This document shows positions 23,642-32,837 of a stretch of 64,000 nt of DNA, piece after piece. Source of the stretch: Bacteroidales bacterium (GTDB lineage: Bacteria; Bacteroidota; Bacteroidia; Bacteroidales; UBA932); assembly GCA_017619675.1 (NCBI GenBank), contig JAFZRX010000016.1, forward strand, positions 27,656 through 91,655. The letters run 5' to 3'. Below the pieces are notes generated by a model that was not told the origin of the DNA, made no database searches, and worked only from the letters and a program-made list of their open reading frames with translations. Positions within the stretch are counted from its first letter, which is position 1; every line of letters begins with the position of its first letter. The position numbers and the translations under genes were made by a program.

Positions 23642-26600
23642 ATGAGCATTTACAGAACAGCCGTCCGGCACCCGGTAACCACGGCCCTGATCTTCATGGC
23701 CTTCCTGGTGTTCGGTATCTTCTCGCTGACAAGGATTCCGGTAGCGGAGCTGCCGGAGTTCGACGCCAACACCATCATGGTAATGTCCTCCTATCCCGGC
23801 GCCAGCGCCTCGGACATAGAGCAGAACCTTACCAAGACCCTTGAGAACTCCTTGAACGGAGTGGCCAACCTCAAGGAACTGACATCACGGTCAAGGGAGA
23901 ACATATCCATCCTGACCCTCCAGTTCGAATACGGCATCGACATTGACGAAGCCACCAATGACGTGCGCGACAAGCTTGACATGGTGAACTCCGTGCTGCC
24001 TGACGGCGCATCGGTCCCCACCATCTTCAAGTTCAGTGCGGACGACCTCCCAATCATGATCATGTCCGCCACGGCGGACCAGTCCCTTCCGGGCCTTGAC
24101 AAGATTCTGGACGACAAGCTGGTCACCCCGCTGGCGCGCGTGTCGGGCGTAGGTACCGTGAGCGTGCAGGGAGCGCCCTCGCGCGAGATCCAGGTCTACT
24201 GCGACCCTAACAAGTTGCAGGCATACGGCCTGTCCGTTAGCACGCTGTCTTCCATAATATCCATGGAGAACAGGAATCTGCCTTCGGGAAACATTGACAT
24301 AGGATCCGAGACCTTCAGCCTGCGCGTGCAGAAAGAGTTCGGAGACCCTTCAGAGCTGCTGGACATTGTCGTCGCCAACGTTGGCGGCCGAGCCATCTAC
24401 CTCAGGGACGTGGCAACGGTGGTTGACGGACAGCAGGAGCGAGAGCAGGAGTCATACACAAACGGAAGGCGCGCGGCCGAGATCGTGATACAGAAGCAGT
24501 CCGGCGCCAATACCGTGAACGTGATCAGGGGCGTCAAGAAGAAACTGGTGGAAATCCAGCAGGATCTCCCCTCAGATATCGAGATAACCACTATCATCGA
24601 TTCTTCGGACAATATCCTCAACACCATCAACTCCCTCAAGGAGACAATCCTCATCACTTTCATAGTGGTTATGCTGGTGGTGTTCATCTTCCTTGGAAGA
24701 TGGAGGGCCACGTTCATAATCGTGCTGTCCATCCCTATCGCCCTGCTGGCTTCGCTGATGTACCTGCTGGCTACGGGAAGTACGCTGAACATCATCTCTA
24801 TGTCAGCGCTATCAATAGCGATCGGAATGGTGGTGGACGACGCCATAGTGGTGCTGGAGAACGTTTCCACGCACCTTGAAAGGGGAGAGAAGCCAAAGGA
24901 GGCCGCCGTGCTGGCAACCTCCGAGGTGGCAATCTCAGTTATCGCGTCCACCCTCACCATGCTGTGCGTGTTCATCCCCATCACCATGGTGAAAGGAATG
25001 GCGGGTATCCTGTTCAAGCAGCTGGGCTGGATCGTGAGCATAATCATGATAGTGTCCACAACCGCGGCCCTTACACTGGTGCCAATGCTGTGCTCCCAGA
25101 TGCTCAAGGCGGGTCCCAAGACCGGGGAACTGCACAACGCCATATTCGGACCGATCAACAAGGCCCTGGACGCAATTTCCAACTGGTACGCAAAGATCAT
25201 TGCCTGGGCAACGTCGCACCGCGCGGCCACCATCCTCATAGCCTTCGGAATATTCCTCGGCACCTTGATCACGCTGGCCCCGGGGCTCAAGACTGAGCTT
25301 TTCCCTACCAGTGACGGCGGGCGCATCCAGGCAACCATCGAGTTGCCTGCGGGAACCGCCCAGAGCGTCACCGCGGACCTGGCGGAGCGCATCTACGCCC
25401 AGATTTCGGAGGAGATCCCCGAGATCGAGATCATGAGCCATACCTTCGGCTCCGCCGATACTGACAACACCTTCGCCAGCATGCAGACCAACGGAACCAA
25501 CGTTCTGTCGCTGAACATCAACGTTGGAAGCATGGAGAAACGCAAGCGCAGTTCATCGGAGATATCGGCGCAGCTGCGCCAGATAATAGCGCGCTTCCCT
25601 GAAGTGCGCAGGGCCAACGTGCGCGAAGGAGGAATGTCAATCGGAGGCGGATCGTCAGTGGAGATCGAGATATACGGCTATGACTTTGACGCCACGGACC
25701 AGGTGGCGAGGGCCATCCAGGAGCAGCTGAGGCAGAGCCCCATGTTCGCACAGGTGCTCCTCAGCCGCGACGAGTACAACCCCGAATACCAGCTGGACCT
25801 GGACCGCGCCAAACTGGCGGCCAACGGCCTCAATTCCACCACCGTGGGCAACGCGTTCAGCGCGGCCATGAGCGGCTCAGTGGGATCGTTCTACCGCGAG
25901 GAGGGCGAGGAATACAACATCAGGGTGCGCTACGCCCCCGAGTTCCGCACCAGCACTGAAGACATCGGCAACATCGTAGTTTACAATGCCGCCGGAATGC
26001 CTGTAAGGATGAAGGAACTTGGAACCATAGTGGAGACCAAGGTGCCTCCTACCATCGAGAGGAAGGACCGCGAGAGGCTCATCACCGTCACGGGTATGCT
26101 CAACAAGGGGTACGCCCTCAGCGAGGCCGTGGCCCTGTCAGAGCAGGTCATTGACAATACCCAGATACCAGGAGAACTTACCGCCATGGTTGCGGGAGAC
26201 TACGAGGACCAGCAGGAGATGTTCGGTGACCTGATCACCCTCATGCTGCTCATCCTTATCCTTGTGTATATGGTGATGGCATCCCAGTTCGAGTCCTTCA
26301 TGAGTCCGTTCGTGATCATGTTCTCTGTTCCTTTCGCCCTTACGGGCGTAATCCTGGGACTGAGGCTGTCAGGTGCGGCGCTGGGTATAATGCCAATGAT
26401 TGGTATAATCATCCTTCTGGGTATAGTGGTGAAGAACGGTATCGTGCTCATAGACTACACCATCCTGTGCCAGGAAAGGGGCATGAGCGCTGTGGAGGCG
26501 TCGGTTACAGCCGCCCGCAGCCGTCTGCGCCCTATCCTCATGACCACCCTCACTACCGTGCTGGGTATGCTTCCTATGGCTTTGGGCCGTGGTGAAGGTG

Positions 26601-26737
26601 CGGAGATGTGGCGTCCTCTGGGACTCACAGTCTGCTGGGGACTGAGCATATCCACACTTGTGACCCTTATCCTTATCCCGTCCGTATATTGCGTATTCGC
26701 AACCAGGAGGGAACGTAAGAAACTAAAGAAAGCGTAA
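23642..26737 (+). CDS. RND family inner-membrane efflux transporter (AcrB-like, HAE1 type)
   Basis: 1031 residues. Proton-relay residues D399/D400 in GMVVDDAIVVLEN and K931 in LGIVVKNGIVLIDY match AcrB D407/D408/K940. Two large periplasmic loops and 12 predicted membrane helices fit. The proton pairs place it with multidrug or hydrophobic-compound pumps and not with heavy-metal RND pumps. It starts 3 bases after the adaptor and is followed 4 bases later by a PII-like gene. Confidence 0.96.
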   Translation: MSIYRTAVRHPVTTALIFMAFLVFGIFSLTRIPVAELPEFDANTIMVMSSYPGASASDIEQNLTKTLENSLNGVANLKELTSRSRENISILTLQFEYGIDIDEATNDVRDKLDMVNSVLPDGASVPTIFKFSADDLPIMIMSATADQSLPGLDKILDDKLVTPLARVSGVGTVSVQGAPSREIQVYCDPNKLQAYGLSVSTLSSIISMENRNLPSGNIDIGSETFSLRVQKEFGDPSELLDIVVANVGGRAIYLRDVATVVDGQQEREQESYTNGRRAAEIVIQKQSGANTVNVIRGVKKKLVEIQQDLPSDIEITTIIDSSDNILNTINSLKETILITFIVVMLVVFIFLGRWRATFIIVLSIPIALLASLMYLLATGSTLNIISMSALSIAIGMVVDDAIVVLENVSTHLERGEKPKEAAVLATSEVAISVIASTLTMLCVFIPITMVKGMAGILFKQLGWIVSIIMIVSTTAALTLVPMLCSQMLKAGPKTGELHNAIFGPINKALDAISNWYAKIIAWATSHRAATILIAFGIFLGTLITLAPGLKTELFPTSDGGRIQATIELPAGTAQSVTADLAERIYAQISEEIPEIEIMSHTFGSADTDNTFASMQTNGTNVLSLNINVGSMEKRKRSSSEISAQLRQIIARFPEVRRANVREGGMSIGGGSSVEIEIYGYDFDATDQVARAIQEQLRQSPMFAQVLLSRDEYNPEYQLDLDRAKLAANGLNSTTVGNAFSAAMSGSVGSFYREEGEEYNIRVRYAPEFRTSTEDIGNIVVYNAAGMPVRMKELGTIVETKVPPTIERKDRERLITVTGMLNKGYALSEAVALSEQVIDNTQIPGELTAMVAGDYEDQQEMFGDLITLMLLILILVYMVMASQFESFMSPFVIMFSVPFALTGVILGLRLSGAALGIMPMIGIIILLGIVVKNGIVLIDYTILCQERGMSAVEASVTAARSRLRPILMTTLTTVLGMLPMALGRGEGAEMWRPLGLTVCWGLSISTLVTLILIPSVYCVFATRRERKKLKKA

Positions 26738-26741
26738 GACC

Positions 26742-27035
26742 ATGAAAGCGATATTCATAGCATACGGACAGGCGTACAACGAAGAGATAGTGGAAATCCT
26801 GGAGGAAGAAGGCCAGAGGGGATTCACCCGCTGGGAGGACATTGGCGGAAGGGGCTCCGAGACCGGAATCCCGCATTATGGAAACCACGCGTGGCCTTCC
26901 ATGAATAACGCCGTGCTGGCGATCGTTGAGGATTCCAAGGTGGATCCCATACTGGAAAAGCTCCGCCGCAAGGATGAGCAGTTCCAGGACCTGGGCCTCA
27001 GGGCCTTCGTCTGGAATATAGAGAAGACATTCTAA
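26742..27035 (+). CDS. PII-like small protein linked to the RND pump
   Basis: 97 residues, intracellular. It begins MKAIFIAYGQAYNEEIVEIL, then has GFTRWEDIGGRGSE in the place of the PII T-loop, NNAVLAIVEDSKVDPILEKL like the PII B-loop strand-helix, and ends LGLRAFVWNIEKTF. This looks like the ferredoxin-like PII fold, although PII effector residues for ATP and 2-oxoglutarate are not clear. PII-like proteins near RND pumps are known in other bacteria. It may sense a ligand or nucleotide to tune the pump. The fold call is by eye. Confidence 0.6.
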   Translation: MKAIFIAYGQAYNEEIVEILEEEGQRGFTRWEDIGGRGSETGIPHYGNHAWPSMNNAVLAIVEDSKVDPILEKLRRKDEQFQDLGLRAFVWNIEKTF

Positions 27036-27042
27036 TAATTGT

Positions 27043-27050
27043 TATATTTG
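27043..27050 (+). promoter_or_regulatory. TATATTTG -7 box for trxA
   Basis: An exact TAnnTTTG match with 7 bases to the trxA ATG at 27058, indicating a nearly leaderless transcript. It is directly downstream of the PII-like gene stop. Confidence 0.65.
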
Positions 27051-27057
27051 TGATACT

Positions 27058-27369
27058 ATGGAAATTATAACAAATACCAATATTTACGACGTGCTGGCTT
27101 CCGAGAAGCCCGTCATGATTGATTTCTGGGCAACCTGGTGCGGCCCCTGCCGCGTTCTTTCTCCTACTGTAGACGAAGTCGCAAAGGAGATGGAAGGCAA
27201 GGTTACCGTTGCAAAGTGCAACGTGGACGACGCTGACGAGATAGCATCCCAGTTCGGAATCAGGAACATCCCTACACTCATCTTCCTCAAGGGCGGACAG
27301 CCCGTTGCCAGGATGGTGGGCGTGGTTTCAAAGGAGGATATCATAGCGCAGCTGGAGGCACTTCTTTAA
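27058..27369 (+). CDS. trxA: Thioredoxin
   Basis: 103 residues. The active site WCGPC is at 27-31, with cis-proline in NIPTLIFLKGG. It is a cytoplasmic disulfide reductant. It has its own promoter box and heads a run of genes in the same direction (porin-like protein, LOG, prenyl synthase, holB). Confidence 0.97.
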   Translation: MEIITNTNIYDVLASEKPVMIDFWATWCGPCRVLSPTVDEVAKEMEGKVTVAKCNVDDADEIASQFGIRNIPTLIFLKGGQPVARMVGVVSKEDIIAQLEALL

Positions 27370-27377
27370 CCGGGGCC

Positions 27378-28031
27378 ATGAAACGGATTCTTTTGACTAT
27401 GATATTCCTGTGCGCGGGAATAGCAGCCTTTGCACAGGAAGGGGTTGGTGTCTTTGGAGGAGTGACTTCCTCCAGCGCCAAGCTCCAGGACTTCAACATT
27501 GACAACGTGACCCAGTTCCGTGCCGGAGTGGCTTACAAATATCCTATTGCCATAGGCTTCGCCTTCCAGCCGGAATTCAGTTACAGCGTCAAGGGAACGG
27601 ACCTGTCATATAAGCTTCACGAGGACCTGGAACTGTCCCTGTTCAACCTGCATATGGGCTATCTTGAGGCCGCGTTCCAGTTGCAGTGGGGTCCGGACCT
27701 CCTGATATTCCGTCCGTATGCGCTGGTGGAGCCGTTCGTGGGCTACTCGCTGAACAACAGGATAGAGACCAAGGAAGTCAGCGGATCAAAGCTTACCAGG
27801 ACCAACGTATGGGACTGTATCCAGAGGTTTGAATATGGATATGCCTGGGGCGGAGGACTTGAACTCCTTGGACGTTTCCAGGTGTCAGCCAAGCATTATG
27901 AGAACTTCGGGTCACTCTATAAGGCCCCGGAGGGCGGCAAGCCCGCCTCCGTGGACGAATATGTGATGAGCGCCTTCAAGGACAACAAGAATTTCCAGGG
28001 CTGGGTAATTTCACTGACACTATTCTTCTAG
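27378..28031 (+). CDS. Outer membrane beta-barrel protein (PorT-like family)
   Basis: 217 residues. Signal peptide MKRILLTMIFLCAGIAAFAQ, then alternating hydrophobic/polar strands such as VGVFGGVTSSSAKL, YPIAIGFAFQPEFSYSVKG and LIFRPYALVEPFVGYSLN, ending in GWVISLTLFF with a terminal aromatic residue, as for outer-membrane barrels. An eight-strand barrel is likely. Function is not known. It lies 8 bases after trxA and its stop abuts the LOG start. Confidence 0.75.
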   Translation: MKRILLTMIFLCAGIAAFAQEGVGVFGGVTSSSAKLQDFNIDNVTQFRAGVAYKYPIAIGFAFQPEFSYSVKGTDLSYKLHEDLELSLFNLHMGYLEAAFQLQWGPDLLIFRPYALVEPFVGYSLNNRIETKEVSGSKLTRTNVWDCIQRFEYGYAWGGGLELLGRFQVSAKHYENFGSLYKAPEGGKPASVDEYVMSAFKDNKNFQGWVISLTLFF

Positions 28032-28565
28032 ATGGGACAGAAATCAGCGTTATTCTTTTGCTCGTCGAATTCCGACATCAATCCGCAGTATATCGAGGCG
28101 GCACGGAAGGTTGTCCGTGCGACTTGCCTTAAAGGCTACACCATTGTTTCCGGCGGGGCCACTAGGGGACTGATGAAGGTTGTGGCTGACGAGGCCGTGG
28201 CCTGCGGCGCGGAGAACATAGGTGTGCTGCCGCGGTTCATGGAGGAGTTCTCCCATCCGGACCTTACGCAGATGATATGGACCGATACCATGTCCCAGCG
28301 CAAGGACGCCATGCGCCTGCACGGCCGGGACATCGCAGTGGCCCTTCCAGGAGGGATAGGCACCCTGGACGAGTTCTTCGAGACATATACGCTTGCCAAA
28401 CTGGGCAAGTACAACGGAAAGATAGTGCTCTTCAACTGCTGCGGTTTCTATGACGGGATAAGGGACCAGCTGGACTTCCTGGTACGCGAAGGGATGCTGG
28501 AACAGAAGACCCGCGACATAGTGCATTTTCCGCGGACGGTGGAGGAGTTCGAGAAGTTATTGTAA
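28032..28565 (+). CDS. LOG family protein (nucleotide 5'-monophosphate phosphoribohydrolase-like)
   Basis: 177 residues. The LOG motif PGGIGTLDEFFE (about 107-118) and YTIVSGGATRGLMKVVADEA (about 36-55) are present. LOG enzymes cleave the ribose phosphate from cytokinin or purine nucleotides. In bacteria many act in nucleotide salvage. The ATG follows the previous stop with no gap and the TAA overlaps the next ATG by one base. Confidence 0.9.
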   Translation: MGQKSALFFCSSNSDINPQYIEAARKVVRATCLKGYTIVSGGATRGLMKVVADEAVACGAENIGVLPRFMEEFSHPDLTQMIWTDTMSQRKDAMRLHGRDIAVALPGGIGTLDEFFETYTLAKLGKYNGKIVLFNCCGFYDGIRDQLDFLVREGMLEQKTRDIVHFPRTVEEFEKLL

Positions 28566-29539
28566 TGGATATCAGGCAGGTAAGGCATTTCCTGGGGGAG
28601 GATTGGAAGAAGGTCGAGGCCCTGTTTGAGGAGACCCTGCACAGCGACGTGCATCTCCTTGGCCGGACTAACGGCTACATCCGCTCAAACCAGGGCAAGA
28701 TGCTGAGGCCTGTGCTGAGCCTGCTGGTTTCCCGCGCATGCGGGACACCCGGTGGCGACAGCGTCAAGGCGGCGGTGGCGGCGGAACTGCTGCACAACGC
28801 CACGCTCCTGCACGACGACGTCCTTGACGACAGCATCCGCCGCCGCGGCGCCCCCACGGTGATGTCCATGCTGGGAGCCAAGGCTTCGGTGCTGGTGGGA
28901 GATTTCTGGCTGGTCAAGGCAATGAAGACCATACTGGCGTGCGAGAACCACACAAAGGAACTGTCTGACATATTTGCCAAGACTGTGCTGGACCTGGTGG
29001 AAGGGGAGATGCTGCAGATGGAGAAGGCCGGGAGCGGGGATACCTCGGAGGATGATTATCTGAGGATAATCTACTACAAGACCGCCTCGCTGTTCGAGGC
29101 CGTGTGCTCTTCAGCAGCGCTTTCGGTAGAGGCGCCACAGGAGTTGCGTGAAGCCGTGACCCTTTATGGGAAACTGCTTGGAATGGCCTTCCAGATAAAG
29201 GACGACATACTGGACTATGACGGTGACGCCCTGGGCAAGCCGGTGGGCGCGGACCTCAGGGAGCAGAAGATAACCCTGCCGCTTCTTGGGGCGCTCAGGC
29301 AGATGGACGCGGACCGGGAAAAGGAAGTAAGGCAGATGGTTGCCGGGATAGGGGAGCATCCTTCAAACTGCGCCATGGTGGCGGAGATGGTAAGGACCCT
29401 CAAGGGGACCGGTTATGCGGCGGAAAGGCTTGAGGAATATGTGAAGGAGGCGAAGGAAAGCCTGCGGGCCCTTCCAGCCTCTGAAGAAAAGGATATGCTG
29501 CTGGGAATTGCGGATTATTGCGCATACAGGACGATATGA
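28565..29539 (+). CDS. Long-chain polyprenyl diphosphate synthase
   Basis: 324 residues. First Asp-rich motif DDVLDD starts at 84, the second DDILD at 213-217. Small residues (A79, T80) at -5 and -4 of the first motif leave room for a long product, so it probably makes the side chain of menaquinone. A second prenyl synthase in the window (58473) has Phe at -5 and is likely short-chain. Overlaps LOG by one base (TAATG) and holB by four. Confidence 0.9.
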   Translation: MDIRQVRHFLGEDWKKVEALFEETLHSDVHLLGRTNGYIRSNQGKMLRPVLSLLVSRACGTPGGDSVKAAVAAELLHNATLLHDDVLDDSIRRRGAPTVMSMLGAKASVLVGDFWLVKAMKTILACENHTKELSDIFAKTVLDLVEGEMLQMEKAGSGDTSEDDYLRIIYYKTASLFEAVCSSAALSVEAPQELREAVTLYGKLLGMAFQIKDDILDYDGDALGKPVGADLREQKITLPLLGALRQMDADREKEVRQMVAGIGEHPSNCAMVAEMVRTLKGTGYAAERLEEYVKEAKESLRALPASEEKDMLLGIADYCAYRTI

Positions 29540-30483
29540 CATTTGAGGACATACAGGGAAACGACCAGGTGAAACAGGCGCTGGAGGGCATGGTTGCCTC
29601 CGGCAGGATACCCCACGCCATAATGTTTCACGAGGACGACGGCGGCGGGGCCATTGCCTTCTGCCACGCCTTCCTGGAACTGCTGTTCGGCTCTTCCAAG
29701 GTGTCCAGGATGATCCATCTGGACGTCCATTATACCTTCCCCTGCGTGGGCGGCCTTTCAGAGCCGTACCTCCCGCAGTGGAAGGAACTGGTTCTGGCCA
29801 ATCCCAATTTCACGGAGAACGAGTTCAGCGAGGCCCTGGGCTTCGAGAGCAAGTCCGCGATAATCGCGGTGCCGGAGGCAAAGGCCATACTCAACTGCTT
29901 GGCTTTCAATCCAATAGAGGGCGGTTACAAGGCCGTTGTAATCTATCTTCCGGAGAAGATGAACGCGGATGCCGCCAACCGTCTCCTCAAGGCCATTGAG
30001 GAGCCAGTCGGCAAGACTCAGCTGCTGTTCATCACCCACGCTCCAGAGAAGGTGCTGCCCACGATCAGTTCCCGCTGCCTCAGAATCAGGCTGGTTCCTG
30101 ATAGGAATCTGAAGGGAAATGACTATATTGGGGAGCGTATGGACTTGTTCCGCTCCCTCATGGACTCCCTGCTCGCCAGGGACCTGGGCACGGCGCTGGA
30201 AGTGGGGGAGACCCTGGCGGCGCTCAAGTCGCGCGAGAAGATGAAGGCTTTCTGCCGCTTCGCGGGCGATGCGCTAAGGGAGGTGTTCCTGATCCAGCAG
30301 GGGTTCCAGGACCTCTCTGGGACGGACAGCGATTATCTGCGGGAACTCGCCTCAAAGTGCAGGCGCACCTTCCCGCGCAAGGCATCGGAAGTCCTTGACA
30401 GGGCCAACATGCTAATTGACAGGAATGTAAATCAGAAGATTCTGTTCTGCGACATGGTAAACAGGATGTTTCTTATGATATAG
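29536..30483 (+). CDS. holB: DNA polymerase III delta-prime subunit-like clamp-loader protein
   Basis: 315 residues from the ATG at 29536 (ATGA overlap with the prenyl synthase stop). The AAA+ fold is shown by FEDIQGNDQVKQALEGMVAS, NADAANRLLKAIEEP and ISSRCLRIRL (SRC motif). The Walker A site is lost: HEDDGGGAIAF stands where GxxGxGK would be, as in the non-ATP-binding E. coli delta-prime. The zinc cysteines of longer homologs are also absent. Its place before ricT and gldH is common in Bacteroidota. Confidence 0.85.
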   Translation: MTFEDIQGNDQVKQALEGMVASGRIPHAIMFHEDDGGGAIAFCHAFLELLFGSSKVSRMIHLDVHYTFPCVGGLSEPYLPQWKELVLANPNFTENEFSEALGFESKSAIIAVPEAKAILNCLAFNPIEGGYKAVVIYLPEKMNADAANRLLKAIEEPVGKTQLLFITHAPEKVLPTISSRCLRIRLVPDRNLKGNDYIGERMDLFRSLMDSLLARDLGTALEVGETLAALKSREKMKAFCRFAGDALREVFLIQQGFQDLSGTDSDYLRELASKCRRTFPRKASEVLDRANMLIDRNVNQKILFCDMVNRMFLMI

Positions 30484-30488
30484 ACAAT

Positions 30489-31643
30489 ATGACAGGAAAC
30501 GAAAACGAATCTATAAGGTACGACTGCTTCCGCGGCTGCGTGGTAACTGACGGGGAGCAGGGCTCCGACGTCACTTACCGCCGCGGCTGCTGCAAGCTCA
30601 GGGACTATGACTGGCTCAAGGGCGTGCCTCAGGAAAAATACAAGGACCTTTACGAAGTCCGCTTCAAGAACACCCGCAAGGGCATCTATACCAATGCCTC
30701 GGGCCAGAGCGTGAAGCAGGGTGACCTGGTGGTGGTTGAGGCCACCAACGGGCACGACCTGGGAATAGTGACCCTGGAGGGCCCTATCGTGGTGCGCCAG
30801 ATGAAGTGCAAGGGTCAGGATCCGGACAAGGTTGAGTTCAAGAAGATATACCGAAAGGCGCGTTCCTTTGACATAGATAAATGGCAGGAAGCCATAGCCC
30901 GCGAGCACGAGACAATGATCAAGGCCCGCAGGATTGCCACGGAAATGGGCCTGGACATGAAGATTGGGGACGTGGAGTTCCAGGGAGACGGCACCAAGGC
31001 CATCTTCTACTACATAGCCGACGGCCGCGTGGACTTCCGCCAGCTGATCAAGGTGTTCGCGGAGGAGTTCCGCATCCGCATCGAGATGAAGCAGATTGGC
31101 GCGCGCCAGGAGGCGGGCCTCATAGGAGGCATAGGCGTATGCGGAAGGGAACTTTGCTGCGCCAACTACATCACCAGTTTCAAGTCCATCTCCACCGCCG
31201 CCGCGCGCTGCCAGGACCTTTCGCTGAATCCGCAGAAACTGGCGGGGCAGTGCGGCAAGCTCAAGTGCTGCCTTAATTACGAGGTGGCAAACTACATGGA
31301 CGCCCAGACCCATATCCCAAAGGTTTCCGAACCGCTGGAGTTCGAGGACGGCCCGGTCTACCTTATCAAGACGGACATCCTTCGCCAGCTGATGTTCTTC
31401 TCTTACGAGAAGGGATCGCTCTCAGACCTTTACGTGCTTACCGCGGATGAGGTGAAGGAGGTTATCAAGATGAACCGCAACGGCCTCAAGCCGGAAAGCC
31501 TGAAGGGCGACGGCAGCATCAAGATGCCGGAGTTCATCACCGCCGTGGGAGAGGGAAGCATATCCCGCTTTGACAAGCCTTCCAAGAAGAAGCATAAACA
31601 CAAGAGGAACGGCAAGAAGAAAGGCCCCAAGACCGATGAGTAG
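30489..31643 (+). CDS. RicT/PSP1 family protein
   Basis: 384 residues. The PSP1 domain carries GVCGRELCCANYI and CGKLKCCLNYE, the cysteine cluster that binds Fe-S in the Bacillus RicA-RicF-RicT complex. In Bacillus RicT acts with RNase Y in mRNA processing; its role in Bacteroidota is less clear. The C-terminal tail is very Lys/His-rich (KKKHKHKRNGKKK). The stop codon lies inside the start of the GldH gene (8-base overlap). Confidence 0.92.
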   Translation: MTGNENESIRYDCFRGCVVTDGEQGSDVTYRRGCCKLRDYDWLKGVPQEKYKDLYEVRFKNTRKGIYTNASGQSVKQGDLVVVEATNGHDLGIVTLEGPIVVRQMKCKGQDPDKVEFKKIYRKARSFDIDKWQEAIAREHETMIKARRIATEMGLDMKIGDVEFQGDGTKAIFYYIADGRVDFRQLIKVFAEEFRIRIEMKQIGARQEAGLIGGIGVCGRELCCANYITSFKSISTAAARCQDLSLNPQKLAGQCGKLKCCLNYEVANYMDAQTHIPKVSEPLEFEDGPVYLIKTDILRQLMFFSYEKGSLSDLYVLTADEVKEVIKMNRNGLKPESLKGDGSIKMPEFITAVGEGSISRFDKPSKKKHKHKRNGKKKGPKTDE

Positions 31644-32034
31644 GACATTAAGCCGCATAGCGCTCTTTTCAGCACTGATTCTTTCAGTGCTGTCTTGTTC
31701 GGAGCCCATGTCCACCGAGAAGTTCATCCACAACACTGACGGAAGATACTCCTTTGAGGTGGACATGACGCATACGGACTGCGCTTACGACCTGTTCTTC
31801 TATTCCAGGGTGGATTCCTGGAAGAAGGTTCCGGAGTTCCCCATAGACATCGTCTGGACCTCTCCTTCCGGTGCCAGGTACTCGGAAAGGGTGTATTTCG
31901 TGCGCGACGGACATGACAAGGTTGCCTACCGCACCGGGCTCATCCCGGTGGAGAGCGGCGTGTGGAAACTTGACGCCAGGGCCGATGCGGAGGGCCTCCG
32001 CGGCCTTGGACTTATCTGCAAGAGGGTTTATTGA
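31636..32034 (+). CDS. gldH: GldH-like lipoprotein
   Basis: 132 residues from the ATG at 31636. Signal and lipobox VLSC are followed by a short beta-rich domain (YSFEVDMTHTDCAYDLFFYS, IDIVWTSPSG). GldH is named for gliding motility in Flavobacterium, but homologs occur in non-gliding Bacteroidales at this same position behind holB and ricT. Its stop TGA overlaps the trmB ATG by one base. No other gld/por genes are in the window, so motility should not be assumed. Confidence 0.82.
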   Translation: MSRTLSRIALFSALILSVLSCSEPMSTEKFIHNTDGRYSFEVDMTHTDCAYDLFFYSRVDSWKKVPEFPIDIVWTSPSGARYSERVYFVRDGHDKVAYRTGLIPVESGVWKLDARADAEGLRGLGLICKRVY

Positions 32035-32816
32035 TGGGACACGGGAAACTCAGGAAATTCGCGGAGAACGAGACCTTCGCCTGCCTTATCCAGCCGGATT
32101 CGCAGGAGATACTTAGGGAAGGGTATTTCAACCTGCAGGACCATCCGGTCAAGGGCAACTGGGGGAGGGACGTCTTCCATAACGACAACCCCATAGTGCT
32201 TGAACTTGGCTGCGGCAAGGGGGAATACACAATTGACCTTGCGCTGAGGGATCCTTCCCGCAATTACATAGGCGTGGACATCAAGGGCGCCCGCCTTTGG
32301 AAGGGCGCCAAGGAGGCCACGCAGCGCGCGCTGCCCAACGTGGCGTTCCTTCGCACCCGCATCGAGTTCATCACTGCGTTCTTCGCCCCGGAGGAGGTGT
32401 CGGAAATATGGCTCACGTTCTCGGACCCCCAGATGAAGAGCGAGAATTCCCGCCTCACGTCGCCCATGTTCCTGGAGCGCTATCGCAGTTTTCTGAAGCC
32501 GGGCGGTATCATCAACCTGAAGACCGACAGCATGTTCCTGCATCAGTATACGCTTGCCGTGACAAAGTGCAATTCCCTGGAAGTGCTGGCCTGCACACAG
32601 GACCTTTATGGAGAAGAGCGCCTGCCTATGCCGGAACTGTACGAGGTTCAGACCTTCTATGAGAAGATGTTCCTGGAGCAGGGCTACAAGATCACGTACC
32701 TGCGTTTCAGGATAGACCGCGATGGCGCCTACGAATACCCTGCTGACCCGGAGGAGTTCGATTCCAAGGCCTGGAGGGAGGCCGAAGGCCCCCGAAGGAC
32801 TTTCGGTCATCAGTAA
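32034..32816 (+). CDS. trmB: tRNA (guanine-N7)-methyltransferase
   Basis: 260 residues. SAM site LELGCGKGEYTIDLAL (57-72), IGVDIKGARLWKGAKEA, IWLTFSDPQMKSENSRL (TrmB hallmark, PDPQ-like) and FLKPGGIINLKTD are present. It methylates G46 of tRNA. The ATG at 32034 shares a base with the gldH stop (TGATG). Confidence 0.95.
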   Translation: MGHGKLRKFAENETFACLIQPDSQEILREGYFNLQDHPVKGNWGRDVFHNDNPIVLELGCGKGEYTIDLALRDPSRNYIGVDIKGARLWKGAKEATQRALPNVAFLRTRIEFITAFFAPEEVSEIWLTFSDPQMKSENSRLTSPMFLERYRSFLKPGGIINLKTDSMFLHQYTLAVTKCNSLEVLACTQDLYGEERLPMPELYEVQTFYEKMFLEQGYKITYLRFRIDRDGAYEYPADPEEFDSKAWREAEGPRRTFGHQ

Positions 32817-32822
32817 AATTGC

Positions 32823-32830
32823 TACCTTTG
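32823..32830 (+). promoter_or_regulatory. TACCTTTG -7 box for smpB
   Basis: Exact TAnnTTTG match, 7 bases from the smpB ATG. It lies in the 21-base gap after trmB, so smpB can be transcribed by itself, with almost no leader. Confidence 0.65.
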
Positions 32831-32837
32831 CACCGTT

